DNA from: Streptomyces pseudogriseolus
GTDB lineage: Bacteria > Actinomycetota > Actinomycetes > Streptomycetales > Streptomycetaceae
Length of the DNA stretch: 64,000 nucleotides
Assembly (NCBI GenBank): GCA_002154585.1
Contig: MUNG01000021.1
Location: 1 to 64,000, forward strand
Reading direction: 5' to 3'
Each line of letters opens with the position of its first letter. Position 1 is the first letter of the stretch. Both the position numbers and the translations under genes were made by a program. Under the pieces are notes generated by a model, which saw only the letters and a program-made list of their open reading frames with translations, was not told the DNA's origin and did not search any database. Shown here piece after piece: positions 19,560 through 27,685 of this stretch.

Positions 19560-19987
19560 GGCTACTTCGTAGTCCTGTCTCTCTTTACGCTCTGGAACCC
19601 GGAGCGGCTTCCCCTCACCTCCGACCCACGCGGTCGGGCGTGTCGCACTCCCGCTGACACAGATGTCCCTTGTTCGAACATCCCTGCGGGATTGACACGG
19701 CCCTACCAGAACCGCGGACCGGGGGCGAAAGGCCCACCGGGCGCCTGGCCGGCGCCGCACCACACTTCCCGGAAGATTCCCGTACGTCCGCCCCTGATCA
19801 GGGACGACGAGTACTGTGGGACTCGCTTCCGGTCCTCCCGGCGGGAGGCGCGCAGCATCAACACTCGACCGAGCAACTCGGACAGTCTGCCACAGAGGGC
19901 GGCGGGCTGGCCAATCGGGCGGAAGAGAGTACCCCCGTGGTGACCGGCGTCAAACACCAGCGCCCGGGCCCCGGCATCCGGGCGCGT
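19560..19987 (-). other. S10 operon leader and promoter region, no gene
   Basis: About 430 bases without a credible gene. It holds a promoter at 19926-19953 pointing to rpsJ, which would give a leader of roughly 360 bases. A perfect 10-base palindrome TGTTCGAACA lies at about 19672-19681. Long S10 leaders are regulatory in other bacteria. Confidence 0.55.
19926..19953 (-). promoter_or_regulatory. Probable main promoter of the S10 operon
   Basis: On the minus strand TTGACG (-35, 19948-19953) and TACTCT (-10, 19926-19931) are separated by 16 bases. Both match the HrdB-type consensus (TTGAC, TAnnnT). It is the best promoter match upstream of rpsJ. Confidence 0.6.
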
Positions 19988-20311
19988 TCACTCGGCGAGC
20001 GTCCAGACGTGTGAGTCCCTCGGCGGGGCCGGCCGCGTTTCCCACTCCGTGAGGTCCCCGACGGACCCGCTGTGCGGGCTTCTCCCGTCCTTCGGCAGGA
20101 AGTAGAGGCCGTACGCCCAGTAGTCCGGCTCTGCATGGCACATGAGGTCCGGATACGGCTCGATGTCCGCCCCTTCGTATGCCGCGTTGATACGCGCGAC
20201 CGCCTCCGCCCGGGACATACCGAATCGGCCGACCAACTCGTCGGCGATCTCCCGAAAATACTGAAGCATTCCTTCGTCGAGTTCCGTAAGGAACTCTTCC
20301 GTCCTCGTCAT
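19988..20311 (-). CDS. Small acidic protein, possible immunity protein of the RHS locus
   Basis: The product is a 107-residue soluble acidic protein. It has a helical N-terminus (FLTELDEGMLQYFREIADEL), the motif GMSRAEAVARINAAY, and CHAEPDYWAYGLYFL. No domain was named with certainty, but small proteins with the EYWAY-type motif recur beside polymorphic toxin loci in streptomycetes, as far as I recall. Its ATG overlaps by 4 bases (ATGA) the stop of the frame at 20308-20517 discussed below. It is third in line downstream of the RHS toxin, all on the same strand. Function is inferred from position only. Confidence 0.6.
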   Translation of the reverse strand: MTRTEEFLTELDEGMLQYFREIADELVGRFGMSRAEAVARINAAYEGADIEPYPDLMCHAEPDYWAYGLYFLPKDGRSPHSGSVGDLTEWETRPAPPRDSHVWTLAE

Positions 20312-20430
20312 GGACCCAGTCTCCGCAACAGAGAATCATCCCCGGCGCGCAGCCACCAGCCCTCCAGCGCGTCCCGCACGGTCAGGTGAACCGACCGCCG
20401 CTTGACCAGGACGGCAGCTCCCCTCCCGCC
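20308..20430 (-). pseudogene. Out-of-frame 3' remnant of the CdiI-like gene
   Basis: This frame continues past the stop of the CdiI-like gene at 20382 and keeps codon use typical of real genes here (for example VHLTVRDALEGWWLRAGDDS with mostly G/C third bases). Its TGA overlaps the ATG of the next gene as ATGA. A one-base loss in the short G-run at about 20420-20423 would explain the frame change. Confidence 0.4.
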
Positions 20431-20780
20431 GCCTTGGCGGGCGAGCACTCCGGGAACCGTTCCCACACCTGCGCCTTCCGCGTCACCACCGCGTACAGAA
20501 GGTCGTCGTCGTACCAACCCCCCGCGATCTGGGACGGGGCCGTGTCCCGGAGGATGCGGACCGCGAGGGGGAGCAGCCAGGGCAGCCCGACGTCCTGGGT
20601 GATCAGGCGGGCCAGCTCCTCGGGCCGGAGGTCGCCGACAGGGCGACGCCGCAGTGCGTGGACCGCCCTGACCAGCGAAGTGGCGTCCTCCGGCGGCTCG
20701 GGCCAGCGCTGTCCCTGGAGCCGTTCCAGGGACTGGGTGGGGTCACGCGGCCTGGAGGGCCGGCGAACCGACCGGACCAC
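20382..20780 (-). CDS. CdiI_4-like contact-dependent inhibition immunity protein, probably frameshifted at its 3' end
   Basis: The core TQSLERLQGQRWPEPPEDAT, LVRAVHALRRRPVGDLRPEE and GLPWLLPLAVRIL followed by WYDDDLLYAVVTRK matches the immunity family found beside CDI/RHS toxins (known as CdiI_4). Immunity proteins bind and neutralise a cognate toxin in the cytoplasm. The product would be 132 residues from the GTG at 20780; the frame runs further upstream, and no good Shine-Dalgarno decides the start. The last 12 or so residues look non-native, see the remnant at 20308-20430. It is second in the cassette below the RHS toxin and may be an orphan immunity gene from an earlier toxin tip. Confidence 0.7.
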   Translation of the reverse strand: MVRSVRRPSRPRDPTQSLERLQGQRWPEPPEDATSLVRAVHALRRRPVGDLRPEELARLITQDVGLPWLLPLAVRILRDTAPSQIAGGWYDDDLLYAVVTRKAQVWERFPECSPAKAAGGELPSWSSGGRFT

Positions 20781-20900
20781 GGCCCCCGTCCCGCCCCGGT
20801 GACCGGCGATGCCGCTCAGCGCGTGCCGACACGGCGTACAAGACCGTCCTTCAGGGCACCGCTCGCCCCCTCCACCCACCGTGCGCGCGCGGTTTTGCGA

Positions 20901-21455
20901 TCATTCGGGCCAGGGGACGCGGACCGGCTTGCGCTTCCACCACTCGCCGAGTTCCTCTTCCGGCCTCTCCGTCGTCGGCCGTACCCACGGGCGGAGCGAA
21001 AGCTCCGGGTCCGGGACGGTGGCGGCTCTGAAGCGTGTGTCGAGCCGAGCAAGCAGTTGCCCCAGCGGGCCCTCGTTGGCCTCCTCGGGCAACGCACGCA
21101 TCACCTGGTCCAGGGCGTCCCTGGAATCGAGGTCGTTGTCATAAGCGCTGATGGGGTAGAAGTCGTCACCGTCCCAGCCGGGCTCCAGTCGGCGGATCAG
21201 ACGCTCCCAGGATGCGAACCGGTCCGCCACCGAGTACGTGGGCACCGTCATCTTCTCCCTGATGTGCGGTGCGACTCGCGACCTCTCCACCTGCAGCCGT
21301 TCCGCGTCGCACCGGGCGATCGCTTCCAGAACGGACGGCGACAAAGCGTCCCACACGGACCTGCTCCACGGGGCGGCCCAGAACACGTCATGCGCCCGTC
21401 GCTCCCGGCCCCGTCGGGTCGGACCGGGTTCGGCTGCGCCTGTCAAACCGCTCAC
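20901..21455 (-). CDS. Putative cognate immunity protein of the RHS toxin
   Basis: The GTG at 21455 overlaps the RHS stop codon by 4 bases (GTGA), so translation is coupled and the stoichiometry matched, as expected for a cognate immunity gene. The product is a 184-residue soluble protein, rich in Asp, Glu and Trp in its second half (EPGWDGDDFYPISAYDNDLD, ending WWKRKPVRVPWPE). No family was recognised. GAAGGAG within the end of the toxin gene lies immediately before the GTG, rather close, so a TTG three codons on is a possible alternative. The role is inferred from position and coupling. Confidence 0.65.
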   Translation of the reverse strand: MSGLTGAAEPGPTRRGRERRAHDVFWAAPWSRSVWDALSPSVLEAIARCDAERLQVERSRVAPHIREKMTVPTYSVADRFASWERLIRRLEPGWDGDDFYPISAYDNDLDSRDALDQVMRALPEEANEGPLGQLLARLDTRFRAATVPDPELSLRPWVRPTTERPEEELGEWWKRKPVRVPWPE

Positions 21456-24400
21456 TCCTTCAACTGTTTCAGGAAGTACTCGTAGCCACCATCGGGCTGC
21501 ATGAAGGTGCCGTTGTCGCCTTCACGGATCAGCATCGTCCCGGTGGCGTCGTCCCACCACGCGAAGCGGGGGATGCCGGACGGTGTGCTGCGCATACGTA
21601 TACCCGGCGAACCGGTCATCAGGTCTTCCAGATGCTCCGCCACGTCCAGGTCGTCGACACCCGGGATGCCGCGCTTCTTGATGTCACCGTGAGCGGCGAT
21701 CTTGTCTGCGATCATCGGCAGATTGCCGGCCTGGCTCGCGGCGTCCGGCTTGCCGATCTCGTAGAGGCCGAGCGGGTCCGCCGAAAGCAGCGGATCGAGG
21801 AAGTAGAGGTAGGGGTTGGGCGACGGGCTCAGGCCGAGCGGGTCGGGGGTGAGGTAACGGGCCGTCTCGGGGTCGTAATAGCGGTGGAAGTTGTAGTGCA
21901 GGCCGCTCTCGTGGTCGTAGTACTGACCGGGGAACCGCAGTGGCATGTACGCGCTGCTCCGGCGCGTCCAAGCGGTGACCCCCCACAAAGTGCTTCTCGC
22001 CTGCCAGGCCAGGCTGCCGTCCTCAGCGACCAACTCGGTGGGCGTACCCGCCAGGTCGGTGACGATGGCGAAGAACCGAGTGTCGATCTCCTCTTGGGAC
22101 GCGGTGATGAGGCGTTCCGTCTGAGTGAGGGGACGCTCCCCGTCGTAGTCCCACGTCACCGCGACGCAGTGTGGGTACGCGGGGCCGGACGTCACCTGCT
22201 CGATGAGAGTGGTGCCGTCCCACGTGAAGTCGGTCTGCTCCACCACAGTGGCGTCGTCCGCACCCAGCCGTTGCTTGGCGATGCGGCGCCCCATGGGGTC
22301 GTATTCGTAGCGCCAGAGAACACCGTCGGGCGTACGGACGGAAACCAGTCGGTCCTCCGCGTCCCATGTGTACGTCCACGTCTCGGGCTTGCGGGAGAGG
22401 CGGGCGCGCTGCCGCCGCACCATTCGGCCCTGCTTGTCGTAGTGGTAGCGCGTGCGGCCGGCTCGGAGCACCCTCGTGCCCGCGTTCTCCCTCGGACCTG
22501 TGGCGGAATGACCAGGATGCCGACTCGGCCAGGCAGCGGTGGTCTGCCCCCCGTCGGTGCCGTACGTGTACGACTCGACCCATCCTTCTGCCCGGACAGC
22601 GGTCGTACGGCCGGACTCGTCGAGATCGAACGCTCGATGCTCGCCGGACGGGCCGTCCATCCCGATCAGGTGCCCGTCGGCGCGGTAACGGTACGAGCGG
22701 TCAAGCACCACATGGCCCGAAGCTGTGCCGACGGTCTGCGTCGCCAGTCTTCCGGCGTCGTCGTACGCGTGCGTCAGCAGCAGGGAGTCATCCACGCCGA
22801 GGGACAACAGTTGTCCTGCTGCGTCCCGGCCGCCAGTGAGGGCACGGCCCGCCGTGCGAGTCCAGGAACGGTCGCCCCTGGCGTCATGGCCCCATTCGCT
22901 GTTCGCCCCGCTAGGGGTGGTCCGGCTGAGTTGCCGACCGGCTGCGTCGTAGGTGAAGGTGCTGGTCCTGCCGTTCACCGTCTCCGCGGCCAGGCGTCCT
23001 TCCGGATCCCGGAGCAGCGTTACGGACGCGTCCGGTCCCTCGGCTCCGACCAGACGGTCGTTGAGGTCGTAGCGGTACGTGCTGACCGCACCGTCCACGT
23101 CCTTGCCCACCATGCGCCCGAAGACATCCCGGGTCATGCGGACGGATTGTCCCAGTGCGTTGATTCGCTCGACAACCCGGCCGGCCGCATCGTGACGGTA
23201 CGTCTGAGTGCGGCCGTCGAAGTCGGATTCCGCGACGAGGCGTCCGGCGGTGTCGTACTGGTAGACCCAGCGAAGTCCGTCGGGACGGCTCACTCCCACG
23301 AGTCGCAACGAGGGGTCGTAGGAGAACTCGTGCCGGACACCGCCGGGCGAGATCCGCGCCGCCAGCAGGTTGAAGTGGGTGTACTCGAACCGCGTCACCT
23401 CTCCCAGGGGGTCTCTGTGGCTGATCCGGTTTCCTTCGGCGTCGTACGACCATTCCTCCACCGCCCCATCAGGGGCGGTCCGGCGCAGCAACTCGCCGTC
23501 CGCACTCCAGTCCATCCGCGTCACGCGGCCCAGCGGATCGGTCATCCGCGTGACGCGACCGAAGGCGTCATGGTCGTAGCGTGTGACACCGCCGGAAGGG
23601 TCGCAGACCCACTCCGCCCGTCCGGCGTCGTCGCACCGCACACGGGTCACGTGCCCGGTGGGGTCGGTCACTGACGCCAGGTGACCGGCCTCGTCGTAGG
23701 TGTAGCGGGTCGTGGCGCCCCCGGGCTTGACGATGGTCACGCAGTTACCCCGCGCATCGTACTCGCGCCGTTGCACGTGCCCGTCCGGGCGAGTCACGGC
23801 GATCGGATTGCCCTGAGCGTCGTATGCGATCCGGAACGTCGTGCCATCGGGTCTCACAACGCTCAGCAGCCGGCCTAGACCGTCGTAGGCTCGATGCGTG
23901 GTGTTGCCCAGTTCGTCGGTCCGTGATGTCAGATGGTGATGCTCGTCCCAGGTGCTGCGGGTCAATCCGCCCAAGGGGTCGACTTCGGCAACGATCTGAC
24001 AATTGTCGTTGACCACGTACGTGGTGACGGCACCTTCGGCCGTGGTGACGGTAGTGGTTCTCATCCCGGGCCAGGCGAGGTTGGTGCCGTCGTAATCCAA
24101 CGTGAGGGTGAGGTGTCCGGCCTCTCCGCCCTCGGCCACACAACGGTCCATGGCGTCGTACGCATAGTGATACCCGCGGCCATTGCGGTCGGTCCAGGAC
24201 GTGATGCGGTACCTGTCGTCGTACGTCAGGCTCATCACGTGGCCGGTTGCGTTGGTGACACTCGTGAGACAGCCGTCCGAGTACGCGTACCTGCGCAGAG
24301 TGACGTCCGCTCCGTCCTCGGCCGCTCCGACCAGGTGCAGTGCCGCGACGCGTCCTTCTTCGACGGTCACTCGGATGTGGTGGCCGCCGGAGTGCCGGAT

Positions 24401-25954
24401 GGCGGACGGAGTTCCGTCGTCGGTGTAATCGAACTCGATCGCGTCGCCATTGCGGTCGGACACCCGTTCCAGCAGGGCGATTCCTTCACTCGGCGGGCTG
24501 AAACGACGGACTGCACCCGTCAGCGGATCGTCGATCGTGTATCCGCCGTCGTCGAGTCGCGTCAGCCCGCACCGGGGACCTGCCTCGGGCAGCACCGGGT
24601 GCCGCGCGGCGGTCGGGTGCGGATAGACGAGGAGCATGCCGTCCTCAGTGACGAACACGATGCCGTCGTCGTCGACTTCGAGACGCTGGTCGACGGTGGA
24701 CGCCCACGATGGCCCGAACCACCAGCCGCAGCGGTAGTCGGAGGCAGCGCGGCGAGTGAAGAGCAGCGGCAGGCTACCGGGCAGAGTGGCGTCGTTCTCA
24801 GGGAAGAACATCGTGCCGGTGGCCATGTCGATGGGGTCGCTGCCCTTGGACCGTACAACGGACTTGACGCGGTTATACGCCCCCTTTGCGCCGTCGGTGA
24901 CCATGGCGCGGGCGTTCTTGCCCAGGCCGCGCAAGGCAAGGCCCATTCCCGTGAGGCCGCCCTTGATCCCCTTCATGGCTGCCATGCCGCCCTTGAGACC
25001 CTTGGCGAGTCCGCCGAGGGTGGTCAGTCCCTTCATGCCGGGTATGCAGTCCAGCGCTGCCAGCCCCACGTCCCAGAGGGACGCCTGGCCTTTGGAGTAT
25101 TTGTAGAGCGTGTCGGCGAGGACGACGAGCGCGGCGATGAGGACGATCGCGCCGAGGATCGGCCCGCCGATGATCATCGCCACGATGCCGACGACCGCGA
25201 CCACGATCTTGCAGGCCGCGACGATGCTGTCCCAGTTGTCGGTGAACCAGTCGCCGATCTCCTCCCACCACGACCGGTTCTGGATCCCCGCGTCGGAGGC
25301 CTCGTCGATCTTCGACTTCGCGTCCCGCGCCGCCTCCTCACGCATCTTCCGTGCGTCCGCGGCCATCTTCTTCGCCGCGTCCAGCGCGCTCTGCGCGGAC
25401 GTCACGTCCGACTGCGCCTTCTCCTGCGCGCTCTTGGCGCTCCGCACGTCCCGCGTCGCGGCCCGCACCTTCGCCTCGTCGGGCTTGTCCGCATCCGACC
25501 TCGCCCCCGTCGGATCGTCCTTGTACTTGTCGGCCTCCTTCGTCGCCCGCCCCACCCACGACTCCGCCGACGCCAGCTTCGACTGCGCGGAGGAGAGATC
25601 CGCCTGCGCCTCACGCGCCTTCGCCAGCGCCTTGTCCGCCAGCGCCTGCGCCCGCTCCAGCTTCGGCCAGTAGTCCGCGAGTGCGTCCCCGCACATCGCG
25701 TACGACTTCTCCAGCTTCCTCAGATTCTTGGGAACGCCGGAGAACTCCTCCTTGAACACCTTCGCCGACTTGCCCGCCCACTCCGCCAGCGTCCCCTCGC
25801 CGGCCATCCCCTTCACCAGACGCAACGCCTCGGAGACGTCGTCGGCGAAGTCGTGCAGGAACTTCGCAAGCCTGCGCACCCGTTCCGGGTCACCGGGCGT
25901 CGGGTCCTTGTCCAGGTCGAGAACATGCCAGTCCGTCGGCCGGTGACCCGCCAT
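21452..25954 (-). CDS. RHS-repeat polymorphic toxin with T7SS-type N-terminus
   Basis: The 1500-residue protein has a clear modular plan. Residues 1-230 are helical with a WxG-like LAEWAGKSA (about 57-65) and a long Ala/Lys/Asp coiled coil, as in proteins routed to type VII secretion. Two hydrophobic segments follow at about 242-285. The DPIDMATGTMFFPEND motif (about 373) opens a DUF6531 domain. YD/RHS repeats (GRVTRMTDPLGRVTRMDW type) fill about 450-1330 and should form the cocoon. The RHS core YDHESGLHYNFHRYYDPETA ends at DPLGL near 1397. The last 103 residues are the variable toxin tip, with HLEDL, GIPRFAWWDDATGTMLIR and a GTF motif; possibly a compact nuclease, but not classified. The ATG at 25954 follows GGGGG; an upstream frame to 26074 lacks domain sequence. 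Confidence 0.9.
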   Translation of the reverse strand: MAGHRPTDWHVLDLDKDPTPGDPERVRRLAKFLHDFADDVSEALRLVKGMAGEGTLAEWAGKSAKVFKEEFSGVPKNLRKLEKSYAMCGDALADYWPKLERAQALADKALAKAREAQADLSSAQSKLASAESWVGRATKEADKYKDDPTGARSDADKPDEAKVRAATRDVRSAKSAQEKAQSDVTSAQSALDAAKKMAADARKMREEAARDAKSKIDEASDAGIQNRSWWEEIGDWFTDNWDSIVAACKIVVAVVGIVAMIIGGPILGAIVLIAALVVLADTLYKYSKGQASLWDVGLAALDCIPGMKGLTTLGGLAKGLKGGMAAMKGIKGGLTGMGLALRGLGKNARAMVTDGAKGAYNRVKSVVRSKGSDPIDMATGTMFFPENDATLPGSLPLLFTRRAASDYRCGWWFGPSWASTVDQRLEVDDDGIVFVTEDGMLLVYPHPTAARHPVLPEAGPRCGLTRLDDGGYTIDDPLTGAVRRFSPPSEGIALLERVSDRNGDAIEFDYTDDGTPSAIRHSGGHHIRVTVEEGRVAALHLVGAAEDGADVTLRRYAYSDGCLTSVTNATGHVMSLTYDDRYRITSWTDRNGRGYHYAYDAMDRCVAEGGEAGHLTLTLDYDGTNLAWPGMRTTTVTTAEGAVTTYVVNDNCQIVAEVDPLGGLTRSTWDEHHHLTSRTDELGNTTHRAYDGLGRLLSVVRPDGTTFRIAYDAQGNPIAVTRPDGHVQRREYDARGNCVTIVKPGGATTRYTYDEAGHLASVTDPTGHVTRVRCDDAGRAEWVCDPSGGVTRYDHDAFGRVTRMTDPLGRVTRMDWSADGELLRRTAPDGAVEEWSYDAEGNRISHRDPLGEVTRFEYTHFNLLAARISPGGVRHEFSYDPSLRLVGVSRPDGLRWVYQYDTAGRLVAESDFDGRTQTYRHDAAGRVVERINALGQSVRMTRDVFGRMVGKDVDGAVSTYRYDLNDRLVGAEGPDASVTLLRDPEGRLAAETVNGRTSTFTYDAAGRQLSRTTPSGANSEWGHDARGDRSWTRTAGRALTGGRDAAGQLLSLGVDDSLLLTHAYDDAGRLATQTVGTASGHVVLDRSYRYRADGHLIGMDGPSGEHRAFDLDESGRTTAVRAEGWVESYTYGTDGGQTTAAWPSRHPGHSATGPRENAGTRVLRAGRTRYHYDKQGRMVRRQRARLSRKPETWTYTWDAEDRLVSVRTPDGVLWRYEYDPMGRRIAKQRLGADDATVVEQTDFTWDGTTLIEQVTSGPAYPHCVAVTWDYDGERPLTQTERLITASQEEIDTRFFAIVTDLAGTPTELVAEDGSLAWQARSTLWGVTAWTRRSSAYMPLRFPGQYYDHESGLHYNFHRYYDPETARYLTPDPLGLSPSPNPYLYFLDPLLSADPLGLYEIGKPDAASQAGNLPMIADKIAAHGDIKKRGIPGVDDLDVAEHLEDLMTGSPGIRMRSTPSGIPRFAWWDDATGTMLIREGDNGTFMQPDGGYEYFLKQLKE

Positions 25955-26147
25955 CCCGCAACCCCCGTCACGCGCACATCGCCAATACCCGTATGCACAC
26001 GTGAACTTACCGGGCACGGCAGTTCGACCGAAAGAGCGGTCTTCTTCCACCGGCGGGCGCACCTGAGAAGTCACTCGCCACGACCACGGCTGAGAATGCT
26101 CAGGTTAGGCCGCTTGTGAACGTACGTGTCCGGGTCGAGGGCCGCGG

Positions 26148-26348
26148 TCAGTCGGGCGTACGCGACGAACCGAACGGCGCGACGAACGCGGCCCACGCCT
26201 CCGGCGTGAGCGCGAGACGCCGGCCGGAGGCGTTCTTGGAGTCGCGGACGTGGATGGTGGTGGGGGTGGGGGCGACTTCGACGCAGTCGTTGCCGTTACT
26301 GCTGCTGCTGTAGCTGCTCTTGAACCAATGGAGTTCCGGCGTGCTCAT
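26148..26348 (-). CDS. DUF397 protein
   Basis: The 66-residue product has the DUF397 pattern: HWFKSSYSSSSNGNDCVEVA, then VRDSKN and ALTPEAWAAFV. These small proteins are almost always encoded with an XRE regulator in Streptomyces (WhiJ/BldB-like systems) and are thought to modulate it. The ATG overlaps the XRE stop by 4 bases (ATGA). A near-copy of this pair lies at 30913-32003. Confidence 0.92.
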   Translation of the reverse strand: MSTPELHWFKSSYSSSSNGNDCVEVAPTPTTIHVRDSKNASGRRLALTPEAWAAFVAPFGSSRTPD

Positions 26349-27118
26349 AGCTCTCCCAGCGTTTGCTCGATGAAGACCAGAGACTCCTCTGGTGTGAGCG
26401 CCTGAGCCCGGATGATGCCATAGCGCAGATCGAGAACGCGGAGCTGCCTGGGGTGCGATACCGGACGGCCTCCGAAGTCACCGTCGGTACGCCCCATCCC
26501 CGTACCGTCCGCGAACTTCAGCACCTCGACAAGCCCGCCGGTTCCCGGGTGGTTTGCGCTCGCGGTCGGCATCACCTGCAGCTCCACGAACGGCAACTTC
26601 GCCACCTCCAGCATGTGTTCGAGCTGCCGGCGCAGCACCATTGTGTCCCCGATCGGGCGGCGCAGCGTCACCTCTTCCAGGACGAATCCCAACTCCGGCG
26701 CGGGCGAGCGCTCGAAGACCGACTTCCGGGCCATCCGAGCGGTGACCATACGTTCCAGTTCGTCCGGCAAGTAGGCCGGGCGCCAGGTGCGAAGCAGCGC
26801 TCGCGCGTACTCCTCCGTCTGCAACAGCCCATGGATGTTGTGGTTGCTGTACAGCAGCATCTCCACCGACCGCTCCTCCAGCTCGGCCAGTTGCCGCACC
26901 TTCTTCGGATAGCGCGCCTTGCGCATGTCGTCCATGAAGGCCCGCAGATGGCCCTGCGCCTTCAGGATCTGATCGGCCCTGTCCAGGCACTCCGGGCGGG
27001 GGATGCGGGCCCCTCGTTCGATCTTGCGGATCATGTCCTCGCCGTACCCGAGGGCGGCCGCCAGCTCGGGCACGCTCATCCCGGCGGACTCCCGGCATAC
27101 CTTGAGCAGGCGGCCCAC
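26345..27118 (-). CDS. XRE-family regulator with DUF5753 domain, apparently N-terminally split
   Basis: Residues 1-45 are a helix-turn-helix (LLKVCRESAGMSVPELAAAL, GYGEDMIRKIERGARIP), followed by the DUF5753 domain (HNIHGLLQTEEYARALLRTW through PEESLVFIEQTLGEL). This is the WhiJ-like architecture partnered with DUF397 proteins. The usable start is a GTG at 27118 with no Shine-Dalgarno. Directly upstream, in frame, is TAG (27122-27124), and before it 58 codons that match the N-terminus of the paralogue at 31122-32003. The gene is therefore probably damaged by a nonsense change, or depends on reinitiation or readthrough. Confidence 0.85.
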   Translation of the reverse strand: MGRLLKVCRESAGMSVPELAAALGYGEDMIRKIERGARIPRPECLDRADQILKAQGHLRAFMDDMRKARYPKKVRQLAELEERSVEMLLYSNHNIHGLLQTEEYARALLRTWRPAYLPDELERMVTARMARKSVFERSPAPELGFVLEEVTLRRPIGDTMVLRRQLEHMLEVAKLPFVELQVMPTASANHPGTGGLVEVLKFADGTGMGRTDGDFGGRPVSHPRQLRVLDLRYGIIRAQALTPEESLVFIEQTLGEL

Positions 27119-27121
27119 CGC

Positions 27122-27298
27122 CTACACCACCGGCTCGATCTCGTCGCCCGGCTCGACATCCCAGCCCGCCTCGTCGACACCCTCGTCCACGAACTCCTCC
27201 TTCGGCGCGTACTCGTACTCCGTACAACGCCCGAGACAGCCGAGACAGCCGAGACAAAAACCGGGACAGTGACGGTACGTGCAGGCGTTGTCACTCAT
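27122..27298 (-). CDS. 58-codon ORF, likely the detached N-terminus of the XRE regulator
   Basis: From the ATG at 27298 it reads a Cys-rich stretch (CPGFCLGCLGCLGRC), then an acidic segment with DEAGWDVEPGDE. This acidic part aligns with DEPGWEVDPDDEW of the paralogous regulator at 31122-32003. It ends in TAG, in frame with the regulator, two codons before its GTG start. The Cys-rich part has no counterpart in the paralogue. It may be an independent leader peptide instead. Confidence 0.4.
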   Translation of the reverse strand: MSDNACTYRHCPGFCLGCLGCLGRCTEYEYAPKEEFVDEGVDEAGWDVEPGDEIEPVV

Positions 27299-27335
27299 CC
27301 ACGGAAGCAGGTTCGGCCACGCTGAGTGACATGAA

Positions 27336-27652
27336 TCAAGACATGCGTGCCCCTGAAAACCACCTCGCCCGCCCCGTCCGTAACGTCAGTGTCTCAGGAC
27401 AGCCCGGCTCACGTCCCCGTCGTGGCCCCCAGCGTCCAGATGATGTCGATTGACCCGCGCCGCCGCACCCGCGGCAGTGAACGCGTACCTTCGTTGCTCG
27501 GAAGGCGAGGCCGATCGCCGCCGTGCCCATGCTCCGCTCACCCCGCGCGAACGCGGCGTCCCACTCCGCCGGGTCGTCGAGGCCCAGCAGCCCCTCGGGT
27601 CGTCGAGACCCAGCAGCCCCTCCCCCGTCACCCGGTCCCACGACCGCGTCAT
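27336..27652 (-). pseudogene. Small gene disrupted by a 26-base tandem duplication
   Basis: The frame from ATG 27652 reads MTRSWDRVTGEGLLGLDDP and then shifts. Within a 26-base direct repeat (27570-27595 and 27596-27621, one mismatch) the second copy again encodes EGLLGLDDP in another frame, which continues AEWDAAFARGERSMGTAAIG and on to 27336. Since 26 is not a multiple of 3, the duplication breaks the frame; removing one copy restores a single ORF. No family was recognised. It starts 34 bases after the stop of the gene at 27686. Confidence 0.6.
27570..27621 (+). repeat. 26-base tandem duplication
   Basis: Two adjacent copies of CGGGTCGTCGAGGCCCAGCA plus GCCCCT, differing at one base (G/A at copy position 12). 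It lies inside the small broken gene on the minus strand. Confidence 0.9.
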
Positions 27653-27685
27653 GCCCGCTCGGCCCGCTCGGTCCGCTCAGTCCGT

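Noticed and set aside
19670..19685. TGTTCGAACA as a LexA box
   Set aside because: A 10-base palindrome with GTTC and GAAC adjacent; the actinobacterial SOS box needs a 4-base spacer between them.
21770..24600. Periodic sequence as a CRISPR array
   Set aside because: The periodicity is the YD/RHS protein repeat; there are no identical direct repeats with unique spacers.
27331..27455. Plus-strand 40-codon ORF starting MNQDMRAP
   Set aside because: No ribosome site or recognisable motif, and it overlaps the 3' end of the broken gene.
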